This document shows, in pieces, positions 21,769-33,300 of a DNA stretch of 52,363 nucleotides. A program made the position numbers and the translations under genes. The stretch is from Asparagopsis taxiformis. Taxonomy: Eukaryota; Rhodophyta; Florideophyceae; Bonnemaisoniales; Bonnemaisoniaceae. The DNA lies in assembly GCA_030407315.1 (NCBI GenBank), contig JALQPE010002136.1:1-52363 (forward strand), read 5' to 3'. Numbering within the stretch: the stretch's first letter is position 1; each line of letters starts with the position of its first letter. The notes beneath the pieces were generated by a model. It saw nothing but the letters and a program-made list of their open reading frames with translations. It did no database searches and was not told the DNA's origin.

Positions 21769-22054
21769 GGTCTAGTACATAAGCTTTTCTACCATATTAC
21801 TTCCCGTAAACAAACTTCCTCATATTGTAGCCTTTCCGTCACATACATCCACCTTGACATTGGCCATACTTATGTCCCTTGTCCCAAAACCTGTGAGACA
21901 CTATGTTCTATTCTATGTAACCATCTCTAATTCCTCGTCTATACCATTCATGCTTCTTCCAGAGCTTATCCATTCCTTGAACTGCCTCAAGCCTGAACCA
22001 GCTTCCTCAGGGCGGAACGTACCACAATAAAATTAAAGTAAAATTAGGTTTCTT

Positions 22055-22115
22055 TTACTGCAGTAAAAACTGATCTACCAAATGAATCTTCCTAGATCAC
22101 TTTTTACTGCAGTAA
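22055..22115. repeat. Hairpin TTACTGCAGTAAAAA..., 23-bp arms
   Basis: Arms TTACTGCAGTAAAAACTGAT and inverse with one mismatch and a 15-nt loop. Confidence 0.85.
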
Positions 22116-22202
22116 CTAGTCATTTTTTCTAATTTTTCATCATTGGCTCCTCAGCCTGCAATACACGTTTCCGCTCACAAGCGTGCAGCTGCACGCCAGC
22201 TG

Positions 22203-22240
22203 TAATGAAATAGAACACTACCTAGTGTTCTATTTCATTA
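22203..22240. repeat. 38-bp palindrome
   Basis: TAATGAAATAGAACACTA, then CC, then its exact inverse. Confidence 0.9.
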
Positions 22241-22499
22241 CGTGTTCATGACGAGTCCATCTCGAGTCCATGACGTGTCTATGACGTGTTCATAGATCAT
22301 CGATGATTTGTTCTGATTTGTCAGTACGAGAAGCGCGCGCTTTCTCACTACGCAAGTGAAATATGCGACCTCTGGGCTCACTCTGCAGCAGTATTTAAGG
22401 CTTGCGTCACGCCGGGCAACATCGCCATCACCTGTCGCTCGGAGCACACCACCTACGCAGGATGGGGTCGCGGTGTGCAATCGCATCCCTACGGATGTT

Positions 22500-24249
22500 G
22501 TTCCGCCCCGCGGCCTCATCCTACGATAAGGTTTTCCAGCCCATTTAGTTTTATCCATTCCTCCCATTGTCTTTTTCTGCGGTTCTTCATTGTTCTTCTG
22601 CTAACATACTTTTCTGCCTTTCCTACTTTCTGTTTCGTCTTTCTCCAGGGCTACTGTCATTACTACATTTTCTCACTTCTAATCGAGCTTTTGGCATACC
22701 GTTTCTAGCACTAACCACTGTGTCATCCACTTCTTTCCATCTATGTGCCCAGCAGAAGTTTCTGGGTTCTCTACAATACGTTTACTAAAGCTCTGGCTGC
22801 ACTATCAACGGTATGTTCTCTCGCTTCTAATCATGCTTCTAGCGTTGATGAAGTTACATTCCTAGCACTAACCATTGATTCATCTATTCTTTTCCTTCCA
22901 GGTGCCAACAGAAATTTCTGGCTTCCCCTCATCTCTCTTTTCATGCCTATATGTATTTGTAGTTACTTTATGTAGAGCTAGCGTTTTGCCGTTTAGTATC
23001 TACCATGGTAGCGTAGTTCATAGTTCCTTAGTGCAGTGTACAGATGATCTTCATGTTGTTAAACTTTGGCGTTAGCTTCCCATTTACCTACTCCATATCC
23101 ACTACACCATATCGTAAATCTTGCGTACCCGCTACTGGCTGCACCCTAGTCTAATTCATTGTCCCTATGCCGATTTCCATTCTTCCTAGATATCGTTTCA
23201 GTCAGACCTATCCGTCCTGCAGTTTCTCCGCAAAAGTGCGATGTGCCGCCCATTCTACCTTTCAGTTTCTACCCAGAGCGCCCACCGGTGCAACCACTCT
23301 ACCCAGTGGACATGGTCCACGTCCACCCGACGGTACAACCACTACATCCAGTGGAAGTGAACCGTACCCATTACAGTGCTCCACGGTGGAATAATTCCAG
23401 TGTCACGAGCAGGGTGATAATAGAATATATCCGGGCTTTACACAGTACTGTAGTTTGGAAACAACCGCGCTTTGCCTTGGGCCGTACATGCCCAGTCAAT
23501 GGTCCCTTTCCAGATTATCGTTTGGCCAGTTCCACAAGTCAGCTTGGTCACGTCCCATGAGCAAAAAGTCACCTACTCTGGAATTATTCCAATAGACCGC
23601 AAACTCAGTTACCTAGACTTCAATTAAAGATCAAGTTATTTCCTAAATACAGAGTCATTTCGAGTAAGACTGTGTGATTTCATATAAATATAGCTTTTGA
23701 GCATAGATTGACTCTTTCTCGAAAACACTCATTATTTTAGAAATTACGGAAAACCTAATCAAAAATTAAATATCTTAGAAAATTTCCAGATCTTGAGCAA
23801 CCCCTGGCACGCTGGTCTGCTGGATGACCTGTAACTTGTTCTTATATTATTGGCGAATAATCAAAATCAGAAAGTGGTGCTCGGGCATTGGTCTCGAGTT
23901 CAAATCTCACTGAGTTGTCTGGTCCTGGGTAAATGCTGTCATATGGATGACTTGTACTGGGGGGTGAAATGTGTGTACGGCACAAAGTTCGTTGCATTCG
24001 TCACGCATGATCTCTCTGGTCCACCAATTCATGCGCACTACTAGCCCCCTTACAGTACAACGAACGGCTCAACGCTATTTCCAAAATTCAGCTTCCGCGA
24101 TGGATCCAACAACTCTTTTCCCCCCAGGACATGTCAGATCTCCTAAACTACTTTTGATCAAATTTGTGTTTGGTATAACCCCAGGAGATCCCTCATAGAG
24201 ATTTATACCCTCATTTACTTGCTATCAATGCAGGTGGGCTGCGATCTAT
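22500..24249. other. Unrecognised region, left arm
   Basis: A 157-bp direct duplication is visible (CTAGCACTAACCA at 22705 and 22862, then CAGAAGTTTCTGG / CAGAAATTTCTGG). Open frames at 22475-22975 and 23159-23560 (proline-rich, PVQPLYPVD, PTVQPLHPVE) have no known domain. The second is cut short in the right arm by a small difference, so I do not call a gene. Confidence 0.4.
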
Positions 24250-25492
24250 CTAAATGATGTCATCACCATCCTCCTCCTCAAACTCCATTGTAAGCCTACG
24301 CATAGTTCTACGCCTATAAGACCTCTGCGAATTGCGCCTCTTCTGTGCCCGCTGAGATCCTATGTCATACAAGTAATTCTGAAGAGCATCATAGAACGAC
24401 AAATCTTCAGCACGAAGTGGGTTGAACTTGATATGCAGATTAGTCAGTGCAAGGCACATTTCAAATATCATATCGTAGCTGTCTTCCTTCCACCTGTACT
24501 TGTTAGTCATCACACCCCACAGGCTAGACAGACGACCGAAGAAATTTTCTACGATGATGCGGTCACTTGAGATCTCATTGATCATCTGTATCTCACTGAG
24601 GAAAAGGTCCTGACTGGTAGGCTTTCTCATCGGATGAATCAGCCTGATGTGATGCGCCGCTCCTTGATATCCCTTGTCCGCTAGTATGCCCCACTGATCG
24701 GGATATTTAGCAACAAGATATCCATCATCTTCCACCTCGGATGATTCATTTTTCTGCAATGCCAGTTCATGAAATTCAAGGTTGTCATAAAATATATCAA
24801 TGTCATTAATAGACCCTGCAAAGTGCGTAGTGCACCCAATGGCGAAGCCACGTGGAATGACTGAAACTTCAACCTTGTACCCGTACAGCTTGTGCTTGCC
24901 GCTAAAGTATGGCTTAGATTCCTGTATATTTCCAGTTGGGCGATTCGTCTGCTGGAATGTGACATCAGTGGCATACCTACAGTATGGAAATTTGGAAAAC
25001 GTTTTGTTTTCTTCAATCTCTTTTTCCATACTGTATTTGGCCCTTAGTTTAGCCACGAGCACCTTATAAAGCTCTCCTGAAACCACTTTGAGGAACCCCA
25101 TGATAAGCTTCTCAAATGTTGGGCCCTTGATTTTGAACATCCTCCCCATGTAATCCCACGTGCCCCCGTGCTTGAGTACTGAAAGAGTCATGAACAAGAC
25201 GTCCTTCGGTCTTGGTCAGACTTGCGGCCTCTTCCAACGTTCCACTTGGACTTCACATGATTAGCAATAGTCTTCCAGAGAGATCCAAATTCGGATGGTG
25301 TAAAATTTGTCATCTGTTTGATAGCTTCTGCGCCTTCTTCCTCGAAAAATCCATCCATCACGGGGCTGGATGACTTGTCTTCATCTGCGCTCTCTGGGCG
25401 CGGGCGGTCTTGGTACGCCGTAATTCGCTCCCTGCGCTCCTCAGATACTTCAGAAAGCATGCGCAAGGCGCGGAATCATCTGAGCGTTGCAT
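24250..25492 (-). CDS. PIF/Harbinger-like DDE transposase (left arm, one frameshift)
   Basis: About 414 codons from ATG at 25492 (MQRSDEFRALRMLSEV) to TAG at 24252-24250, broken once near 25200. Residues 60-130 hold a helix-turn-helix-like part (FTPSEFGSLWKTI, WNVGRGRKS, KGPTFEKLI). The DDE_4 catalytic domain follows: RYATDVTFQQ (first Asp), GILADKGYQG (second Asp) and IIVENFFGRL (Glu), with YFSGKHKLYGYKVE between. The C-terminus is Arg-rich and then acidic. DDE_4 proteins of this kind cut DNA for Harbinger-type transposons and also occur as domesticated HARBI1-like nucleases. A TATA box lies about 90 bp upstream of the ATG. No flanking TIR pair was identified, so whether it is still an element or a stranded gene is open. 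Confidence 0.8.
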
Positions 25493-25576
25493 CGTTGGAA
25501 ACTTGAAGATTAGTGATATGAAAGGGATATGAGTGTGGTGAGAGAGTGTTGATACTGTTGTAAAAGGTAAAAGACT

Positions 25577-25585
25577 CTATTTATA
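25577..25585 (-). promoter_or_regulatory. TATA box of Harbinger-like gene (left arm)
   Basis: TATAAATAG on the minus strand, about 90 bp upstream of the ATG. Confidence 0.6.
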
Positions 25586-26344
25586 CGCTATGAAGCATCT
25601 TTTTCTAGAGGAACAGATCTTTTCGGAGTTGATCTAGTGCTCAGGAAGAGATGCGTGAATTAGGAAATAGGTCGGTCTTTGATCAAATACTGGATCTTTG
25701 ACGATTTGGTCAATTTACTAATAAAAATGATATTTTTGATCAATTTTTGTTTTTTTGATCGTTTTCCTTGTTCTCATGAATAAACTAATGTAATTGAGTA
25801 TATTTTCAATAACTGACTGAAAGCTCTAATGAATACAATAATCATACTTTGGTCACCGTCCATTCAGCGAGTGCTGCTTACGCCTGGTTTCAGACACCAG
25901 ACCGTCACGGTGTGCCCATTATAGTTTATAGTTTATTTCTACGAATCTCTCTTCACCTTCCACCACATATCGCAGTCACGGTGCACCCCATATCTAACTA
26001 TACCCATATACAGTACTGGTTCCACTCGAACCATCCGTGCCTGCGTGACTTGGCCCGTTCTAGTCAACCCCGTCCTGCTCATATATGGACGTGGTTCATT
26101 TCCATACCTACGTGTCCTTCCGTACATGGTTCAGCCATCACCTCACGGCCACACCATAGTTCTGCTTGGTTCCTGCCTACTGTAAAACAAAATCGCCGTG
26201 CTGGTCTCAGCCCATGATTTTTTACATTTTTTCGATGGGCCTTATCCAAACGTTGGGGATGGGCGTTCCGCTAAAATATGGTGACTAGTTCTACTGTACG
26301 ATACGGCATTTTCCATGGAATATTCTCTCTTTTTGCTTATCCTC
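25586..26344. other. No gene seen, left arm
   Basis: AT-rich near 25670-25800 (GATCAAAAA motifs in both orientations), then a stretch open on both strands (25849-26217) with no recognised product. It ends where homology to the copia minisatellite begins. Confidence 0.4.
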
Positions 26345-26520
26345 TGCGCCACGCCACCTCTGTCGCCGCTCCGCGCCGACACTGTGTCATCCTGTCACTG
26401 ACATCCTGTCATCCACACTGTGTGACACTGACACTCTTTCATCTTGCCATCCGTCTCTGGGTCATCGTCATCAGGTGAGATCATTCTTTTATCTGGGGTT
26501 CGCGTGCGAAGGAAAAAGTT

Positions 26521-26600
26521 TGGCCAGCGTCGCTGCTGGGACTCGAACCAAGGATCTATAGATCTCCGTGGACCGTCCAACCGATTCGGCTACCGAGCCA
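26521..26600 (-). other. tRNA-derived sequence in copia leader, copy 2
   Basis: Minus-strand TAGCCGAATCGG (A-box-like) and GGTTCGAGTCC (a consensus B box). The T stem has one mismatch and the acceptor stem pairs at about half its positions. Confidence 0.5.
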
Positions 26601-26779
26601 TTCAAGGCCCGACTACTGGAATCGATCTTTGCTTCTATATTGGCTAGTCTATACCTTTCTCAACTCGCTCCTGCTCTTGTAAGACAGTGAGCTTGTCCTG
26701 ATCGGTATAGCGTTATAGCCTTTACATATCACCGAATAAACTTATCGAACGTTTGGTTTTCTCATCAACTCTATCCACA

Positions 26780-27310
26780 AGTAAGTTTATACCTTTCACC
26801 TTTCGGTCTATTTCAAGGTTTAGACCTTAGTAGTGATCGGTATAACTTCTAACACTCTTGCTCTCTTCTCTCCGCAGTGTCTAGCAGTGACGAAGACCGC
26901 GTGGAACCGCGCACCGACGAGCAGCCTCCCAGGCTTCGTCGCGAGGGGGAGTCTCTTCAAGACGGGTCTTCCGCAAAGCCTACAGTATCGCCGAAAGGAG
27001 GGATAACAAGAAGAAGTACGCCGCTCACAAGAAGGCAAACCACTCGAGGTGTCATCACTGCAACGTCTTTCTCAACTCCGCCGAGTCTAGAGTCGCACAC
27101 TTCAGCGGCTCTAGACATAAGACGACTATCGAACGCCTCAAGGAAGGTGGTCTCAAGGTCTGCAAGCCCTGCGGTGTCATCGTTCGCACCCAGAGCGAGT
27201 TCGACAACCACCTCCGCGGTAGCCGCCACCGTGGCATCGAGAAGACCCTCAAAGCCGCTAAAGCCTCTAAGGCTTTCTCCTCTCCGATAAGTAGTACTCC
27301 TCTTCTCTAG
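26780..27310 (+). CDS. Accessory tandem U1/JAZ-type zinc-finger ORF of copia, copy 2 (intron 26781-26877)
   Basis: Coding parts are base 26780 (A of the start codon) joined to 26878-27310, stop TAG at 27308-27310. Translation of the spliced form gives MSSSDEDRVEPRTDEQPP, then a basic region, then two fingers with CHHC...H-x5-H and CKPC...H-x5-H (spacing C2-12-H5-H in both). No other methionine exists in the 144-residue consensus, so the splice-made AUG is the only possible AUG start. This copy lacks one C in the GACCGGG run near 26962, which copy 1 retains. Since copy 3 lacks a G in the same run, sequencing error is likely. A gag ATG follows 166 bp downstream of the stop. Confidence 0.8.
26781..26877 (+). 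other. Intron in copia leader (97 nt), copy 2
   Basis: GTAAGT donor, TTCTAAC branch-like site at about 26848-26854, a pyrimidine tract and CCGCAG acceptor. It is kept at the same place and length in all three copies. Confidence 0.8.
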
Positions 27311-27476
27311 ACACAATAGAAATCTAGCTGATTTCTCTTTGATAAACCTTGTTTCTTGTTCTCCACTCATCTAGCTCTTAGCTAAAAGTCTCTATCCTAT
27401 AGATCCCAGCTTGGTCCTAGACGACTATCGGTTGTCCATTGGGAAGGGTCGAACAGATAAGACTTACTGAAGAGCC

Positions 27477-28234
27477 ATGGAGAGCACTTCATCCGGCATT
27501 CGCATTGAAAAGCTGGACTACTCCAACTTCCACTCATGGAAGCAAAAGATGGAGCTCATCCTCGGACACCGCGAGGTGGACGAAATGATCGATCCTGACC
27601 TACGTCCTCCACGCCCGGCAGAACAGGAAGCACTGTCCAAGTGGCTTCGCAAAGACAAAACTGCTCGGATGACCATCGGGATCACGTTGTCTGATGAGAT
27701 GCTCAAGAACGTCTCACACACCACTACTGCTCTGAAATGTGGCAGGAGATCGGTAACGTGCACCAAGGGCACACTCTCCTAAACAAACTAGCTGCAAGGC
27801 GTGATTTCTATACAGCTACTATGAAGCCCGGTGAACAGATGCTCGCCTACATCAATCATGTTCGACAGATGGCCTCGGTCCTCAGCTCTATGGGCGTGAT
27901 CATTGACGACAAGGAAATGGCTATGGCTGTCCTCAATGGTCTTCCTTCTTCCTTCCAGACACTCATTACTGCTCTTGATGCTATAGGTGATGAGGACCCT
28001 ACATTCACCTTCGACAAAGTCCGAAGTCTCCTTCTTCAGGAGGAACGTAGAGCTTCTATTTTGAAACCTGGAAGCTCTTCTTCTGACTCGGCTGCATTAT
28101 TATCCAGGTCTGGGAAACAGCCCGGCAGTAACCGAAAGAAATGCACTCATTGCGGTCGTACCAACCACACTGAACCGTATTGCTGGCAAAAGTATGGCCG
28201 TCCATCCCGCTCTCGGCCTGCAAGGTCTAAACCT
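27477..28234 (+). CDS. gag: copia Gag, copy 2 (frameshifted)
   Basis: ATG at 27477 (CCATGG). The N-terminal region is identical to the other copies (IRIEKLDYSNFHSWK). A lost base near 27736 shifts the frame; the second part runs from 27737 with VLNGLPSSFQTLITAL and the CCHC knuckle CTHCGRTNHTEPYC near 28141-28182, then the basic RPSRSRPARSKPS. It forms particles and binds element RNA (family knowledge). Confidence 0.85.
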
Positions 28235-29894
28235 TCTGCCATGGTTACTCTCACCGATTCAGAAGGCAATCCTCCATCAAACACGGTTTCCGCGTCTAGT
28301 TTCCATAATGATGAAGAGAAAGAGTACGTCTGTCTCATGTCAACTACTCCTGGATCTCTTCATACATCAACTTGGTACATAGACTCTGCTGCCACCTCTC
28401 ACATGACCTTCGATCGCTCCATGTTTGTTTCCTATAAGGAAATAACACCGTTCTCCGTAACTCTGGGAGATAAGTCTACCTCAATGGCAGTCGGCCGTGG
28501 TGATGTTCGTTTAATGATCTCTCTATATGGGAAATAAAACAGTGCATACTTCGTGACGTCCTCCACGTTCCCTCTTTTGTATTTCTCTCATGTCCGTCAG
28601 CACCCTCACTACCCGAGGCATATCGGTGCAGTTCAATAACAATACAGTCATCCTGACTCAGAACAACAAACCGATAGCCACTGGACGGAGAAGCAAGGGA
28701 CTCTATGCCATTGATCTCTTCTCGTCAGAGGCCCCAAAAGACCATGTGCAGCAAACAGCCTGTGTGGCCTCGCTACAGCTCTGGCACGAGCGGCTCGGGC
28801 ATGTCAACAAGTCCGGTATCTCACGCATGGAACAGCTATCTGCCGTGAAGGGCCTCCGAATCAAATCTCAGAAATCAGATGCAGGTGCCCCATGGAAGGA
28901 TGCATAACCGGCGGGCAAAATGCCCCGAGCAGCTATTCCAAAGCTCTCCGAAACGAGAGCATCTGAGCTACTCGAGTTGGTTCACACAGATCTGGCAGGG
29001 CCGATGGAAGTACTCTCGAAAGGGGGAGCTCGATACTTTGTGACATTCATCGATGACAAGTCCCGATGGCTAACGGTATACCCGCTCCACCGTAAGTCCG
29101 ACTGTTTCGACTCCTTCCAGAGATTCCTGCGCATGGCTGAAACGCAAACTGGTTGTACACTCCGCCAACTACGCTCGGATGGAGGGGGAGAGTTCTTCTC
29201 AAACGACTTTACCTCCTTCCTCGACAGCAAAGGCATCAAACGTCAGACCACCTGTGCATACACTCCGCAACAGAATGGTGTGGCAGAGAGAATGAACAGA
29301 ACCCTCAAAGATCAAATTCGTGCCATGCTCCATCACAGCAACACCCCATCCGAGTTCTGGGCAGAAGCACTCTCCTGTGCTGCCTACATTCGTAACCGTG
29401 TCACCAGCCGCTCCCTGCCAACTGGAAATACTCCGTATGAGATCTGGTATGGTAGGAAACCGAGTATTGCTCATATGCGAACGTTCGGAAGTAGATGCTG
29501 GTACAAAACGCCTGATAAACTTCTTCAGACCCTTGATTTGCGGGCAAAGGAAGCAATTATGCTTGGATACGCAAGCTCCCAGAAAGCCTGCAAACTATGG
29601 GACACAGCAAATGAAAAGGTCGTTGTGTCGCGAGACGTAGTGTTCGACGAGCTGCAGAAGAAGCGTTTGCCATCTTCTGATACAGACTACAACGGCGTTG
29701 ATGCTGCTTCTGAGTCCAATACTGAGCCATGGGATGGAGACGGCAAGTCTGGTCTCTCTACCAAACAGGATACTCCTCCTTCATCCCATTCGGACTCTGA
29801 CTCTCACACCAACGCTCCACAACCTCAACCTCCTCCACCAACTCCCTCAGCATCTACTGATGAGTCTCTCCTAACGCTCCGCGTAAGTCTTCTC
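28235..29894 (+). pseudogene. pol: copia pol: protease and integrase, copy 2, cut before RT
   Basis: The protease active-site segment TWYIDSAATSHMTF lies near 28371-28412. The HHCC integrase N-terminus (LWHERLGHVNKSG) lies near 28780-28820. The catalytic core is open from 28920 to 29880 with HTDLAGPMEV, RSDGGGEFF and NGVAERMNRTLKD. Frame shifts occur near 28536, 28590 and 28905. A polar, proline-rich linker (QPPPPTPSAS) precedes the cut at 29894. RT and RNase H are missing from this copy. Confidence 0.85.
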
Positions 29895-30367
29895 TGTTGG
29901 AACAAATTGGTCGGTTACGAGCGTTTATTGAACTGCGAGCCACTACATTATTGTATTCTCGCCGAGGTGCGCGGCGGTGCTAAGACAGCCTGTTCATGGC
30001 TGCTCCAGACAGTCTGTCACGACAGTCTGTCCTGGTAAGCACCCGCTGCCAATCTGGTACACGTGGGCTTCTCATTATATCGTCCACACATGTACACTAA
30101 TCATAACATTTTCCCGTGCCATGATGCCAACCCATCCTGGCTTTTCTAATTACTAATGAAAGTATGACAAACAAATTGAAACTTCAGACGCTATGTATCT
30201 CCATGGAGAAAGGTCGTAGAAGCTTTGGAGAAGTTGCTACCCGACTAATTCGGGCACGCTGAACCGATGAGATAGGTTTCGGAGCGCCTAGAGCATCCTA
30301 GGAGAAATCGAGGGTCAAAGTTTTCTCACGTAATTGAGCCCCTCAGGGCCAATTCCAGTGCTTCACA
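29895..30367 (-). repeat. Copia 3' LTR of copy 3, 473 bp
   Basis: TGTTGGAACAAA...CCAGTGCTTCACA. It matches the LTR at 3645-4128 over its length with scattered substitutions and small indels. Its outer edge is the inner junction of the inverted duplication. Confidence 0.9.
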
Positions 30368-30368
30368 A

Positions 30369-30380
30369 CTCCCCCTCTTC
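30369..30380 (-). promoter_or_regulatory. Polypurine tract of copy 3
   Basis: GAAGAGGGGGAG on the minus strand, directly inside the 3' LTR. It would prime plus-strand DNA synthesis and fixes the element's orientation. Confidence 0.8.
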
Positions 30381-33300
30381 GACCTTCTCGATTAATGATT
30401 TGGTAGTTACCCCCATAAGTTCACGAAGCTTGACGAACTGAATCCTTTGCAGAGGCTTAGTGAGGACATCCGCTACCATATCAGATGTTGGACAGTAGTC
30501 GATATCGAACATCCCTTCGAGGAGGCAATCCCGGACAAAGTGATACCGATGTCGATATGCTTTGTGCGGGTTCCAGAAGCATCGTTCCTAGCCATTTTGA
30601 TAGATCCTTGATTATCCACATTGATGAGGATAGGATCTGCAGGATTTGTACCGCTGCTGAAACCAACGATGTTTTCTCAGCCAGATTGCCTCCTTCACTG
30701 CTGCACTGAGAGCCATGTATTCTGCTTCTGAGGAAGACTGGGCTACGCAGCTTTGCTTACGAGACTTCCAGCTCACCGCTCCGCTCCTCCAGCCATCTTG
30801 AAGACATAGCCACTGGGTCGACTTCCGGTTGATAGTACAACCGCCCAGTCCGAGTCGCTGTACCCGACTGGTGCAAGTGTTGCTGTAGCTCTGTACATCA
30901 CGCCAAGTCCCGTGTACCAGCGATGTAGCGTAGGACACGTTTAAAACGGCTACCCGAGAGCTTTTGTCGGGGCCTCAACGAACTGTGCAAGTCTCCCAAC
31001 GGCAAATGCGATGTCAGGGCGAGTTCCCACCGCTAGGTACATCAGGCTGGCCAATTGCTCTGCGATAGACGTAGAGTCGATGGGGCTCAGTTTCGGTATC
31101 CGCGACGGAGATCTGAGCTTGCATTGGCGTAAACGGGACATCCGAACCACACCAAGCGTTTTCCATTCCCAAACCGTTCCTATACCGTTTCAGCGTAGCG
31201 AGATGGTTCAAGTGTAGCAGTCCTTTGGAGGTGTTGCGCGCAATCTCTAGTCCAAGACATACCCGAGCTCTACCACAATCCTTCATCTCGAAACGCTTAC
31301 TGAATTCTGCTTTCAGCTCATCCAAAATATCTCTAACTGCTTGAAGCAAGAAGAATATCGTCGACGTATAGTGCAATGATGATCATAGAGTCGTCACGAT
31401 ACCTGACGTAGAAACATGGATCGTACGGAGAGCTCTGGAGTCGAGCTGTGAAATGAGAAGTCATCGATCTTAGCATGCCACTGCCTCGGAGCTTGTTTGA
31501 GTCCGTATAGAGCCTTTTGCAGTTTGCAGACATGTCTGGATGCTTCGAGTCGACGAATCCCTCCGGCTGCTCCATGAATATGTCCTGCTCGAGATCTCCG
31601 TAGAGAAGGCTGTTTTGACGTCCATTTGATCGCAGTGCAAATCGTGGTGGACAGTGAGCGCAAAGAACATGCGAAGTACAGAACTGGACAACGGGGCATA
31701 AGTCTCGGCGTAGTCGATGCCGTACTTCTGCTGGAATCCTCGAGTTACCGAGTCGAGCTTTGTGTTTGATCGAGTGCTCACCAGTTTCACTGACAACATC
31801 TTTGCGTTTGAAGACCCACTTCGAAGTGAGGAGGTTGAGAGCTTCACTGCGGGGGACCAGAATCCAGGTGCCATTTGCTTCGAGGGAATCCATCTCGGAC
31901 TGAATGGCCTCAATCCAGAGATCTTTCTCCTCCCCCTTGGTCACCTCAGTGAAGGTAAGAAGATGTTCCGGAGTGGTATCAGCAGTAGTGGAGACAAGGG
32001 CAGTTGTTTTCCACCACTCGCCCGGAGGTTTACGAGATCGAGAAGATTTACGTGGAGCGTTAAGGAGAGACTCATCAGTAGATGCTGAGGGAGTTGGTGG
32101 AGGAGGTTGAGGTTGTGGAGCGTTGGTGTGAGAGTCAGAGTCCGAATGGGATGAAGGAGGAGTATCCTGTTTGGTAGAGAGACCAGACTTGCCGTCTCCA
32201 TCCCATGGCTCAGTATTGGACTCAGAAGCAGCATCAACGCCGTTGTAGTCTGTATCAGAAGATGGCAAACGCTTCTTCTGCAGCTCGTCGAACACTACGT
32301 CTCGCGACACAACGACCTTTTCATTTGCTGTGTCCCATAGTTTGCAGGCTTTCTGGGAGCTTGCGTATCCAAGCATAATTGCTTCCTTTGCCCGCAAATC
32401 AAGGGTCTGAAGAAGTTTATCAGGCGTTTTGTACCAGCATCTACTTCCGAACGTTCGCATATGAGCAATACTCGGTTTCCTACCATACCAGATCTCATAC
32501 GGAGTATTTCCAGTTGGCAGGGAGCGGCTGGTGACACGGTTACGAATGTAGGCAGCACAGGAGAGTGCTTCTGCCCAGAACTCGGATGGGGTGTTGCTGT
32601 GATGGAGCATGGCACGAATTTGATCTTTGAGGGTTCTGTTCATTCTCTCTGCCACACCATTCTGTTGCGGAGTGTATGCACAGGTGGTCTGACGTTTGAT
32701 GCCTTTGCTGTCGAGGAAGGAGGTAAAGTCGTTTGAGAAGAACTCTCCCCCTCCATCCGAGCGTAGTTGGCGGAGTGTACAACCAGTTTGCGTTTCAGCC
32801 ATGCGCAGGAATCTCTGGAAGGAGTCGAAACAGTCGGACTTACGGTGGAGCGGGTATACCGTTAGCCATCGGGACTTGTCATCGATGAATGTCACAAAGT
32901 ATCGAGCTCCCCCTTTCGAGAGTACTTCCATCGGCCCTGCCAGATCTGTGTGAACCAACTCGAGTAGCTCAGATGCTCTCGTTTCGGAGAGCTTTGGAAT
33001 AGCTGCTCGGGGCATTTTGCCCGCCGGTTATGCATCCTTCACATGGGGCACCTGCATCTGATTTCTGAGATTTGATTCGGAGGCCCTTCACGGCAGATAG
33101 CTGTTCCATGCGTGAGATACCGGACTTGTTGACATGCCCGAGCCGCTCGTGCCAGAGCTGTAGCGAGGCCACACAGGCTGTTTGCTGCACATGGTCTTTT
33201 GGGGCCTCTGACGAGAAGAGATCAATGGCATAGAGTCCCTTGCTTCTCCGTCCAGTGGCTATCGGTTTGTTGTTCTGAGTCAGGATGACTGTATTGTTAT

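Larger units (their letters stand above)
21769..22499. other. Intergenic stretch with palindromes, left arm
   Basis: Downstream of the transposase. It contains the hairpin 22055-22115, a 16-bp palindrome GCGTGCAGCTGCACGC near 22180-22196, the 38-bp palindrome 22203-22240, repeated TGACGTGT at 22270-22290 and a TATA-like GTATTTAAGG at 22391-22400. No gene is recognised. Confidence 0.5.
19119..29894. repeat. Inverted duplication, inner left arm
   Basis: Matches the reverse complement of 32040-42813 almost base for base. Paired coordinates sum to about 61,923-61,937 throughout, and differences are mainly one-base indels. It contains the transposase remainder, palindromes, the Harbinger-like gene and a truncated copia element. 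The outer left arm (4129-4412) is separated by the CACTA insertion. Confidence 0.95.
26345..29894 (+). mobile_element. Copia element copy 2, truncated at both ends
   Basis: Starts within the leader minisatellite (one unit left, no 5' LTR). It carries the tRNA-like piece, zinc-finger ORF, gag, protease and integrase, and stops in the integrase-RT linker at 29894. There it is joined directly to the outer edge of the LTR of copy 3. The 5' truncation is shared with copy 3, so it preceded the inverted duplication. Confidence 0.9.

Noticed and set aside
25849..26217. 122-codon plus-strand ORF (and its mirror 35749-36087)
   Set aside because: Open on both strands, no recognisable domain, and different ends in the two arms because of indels.
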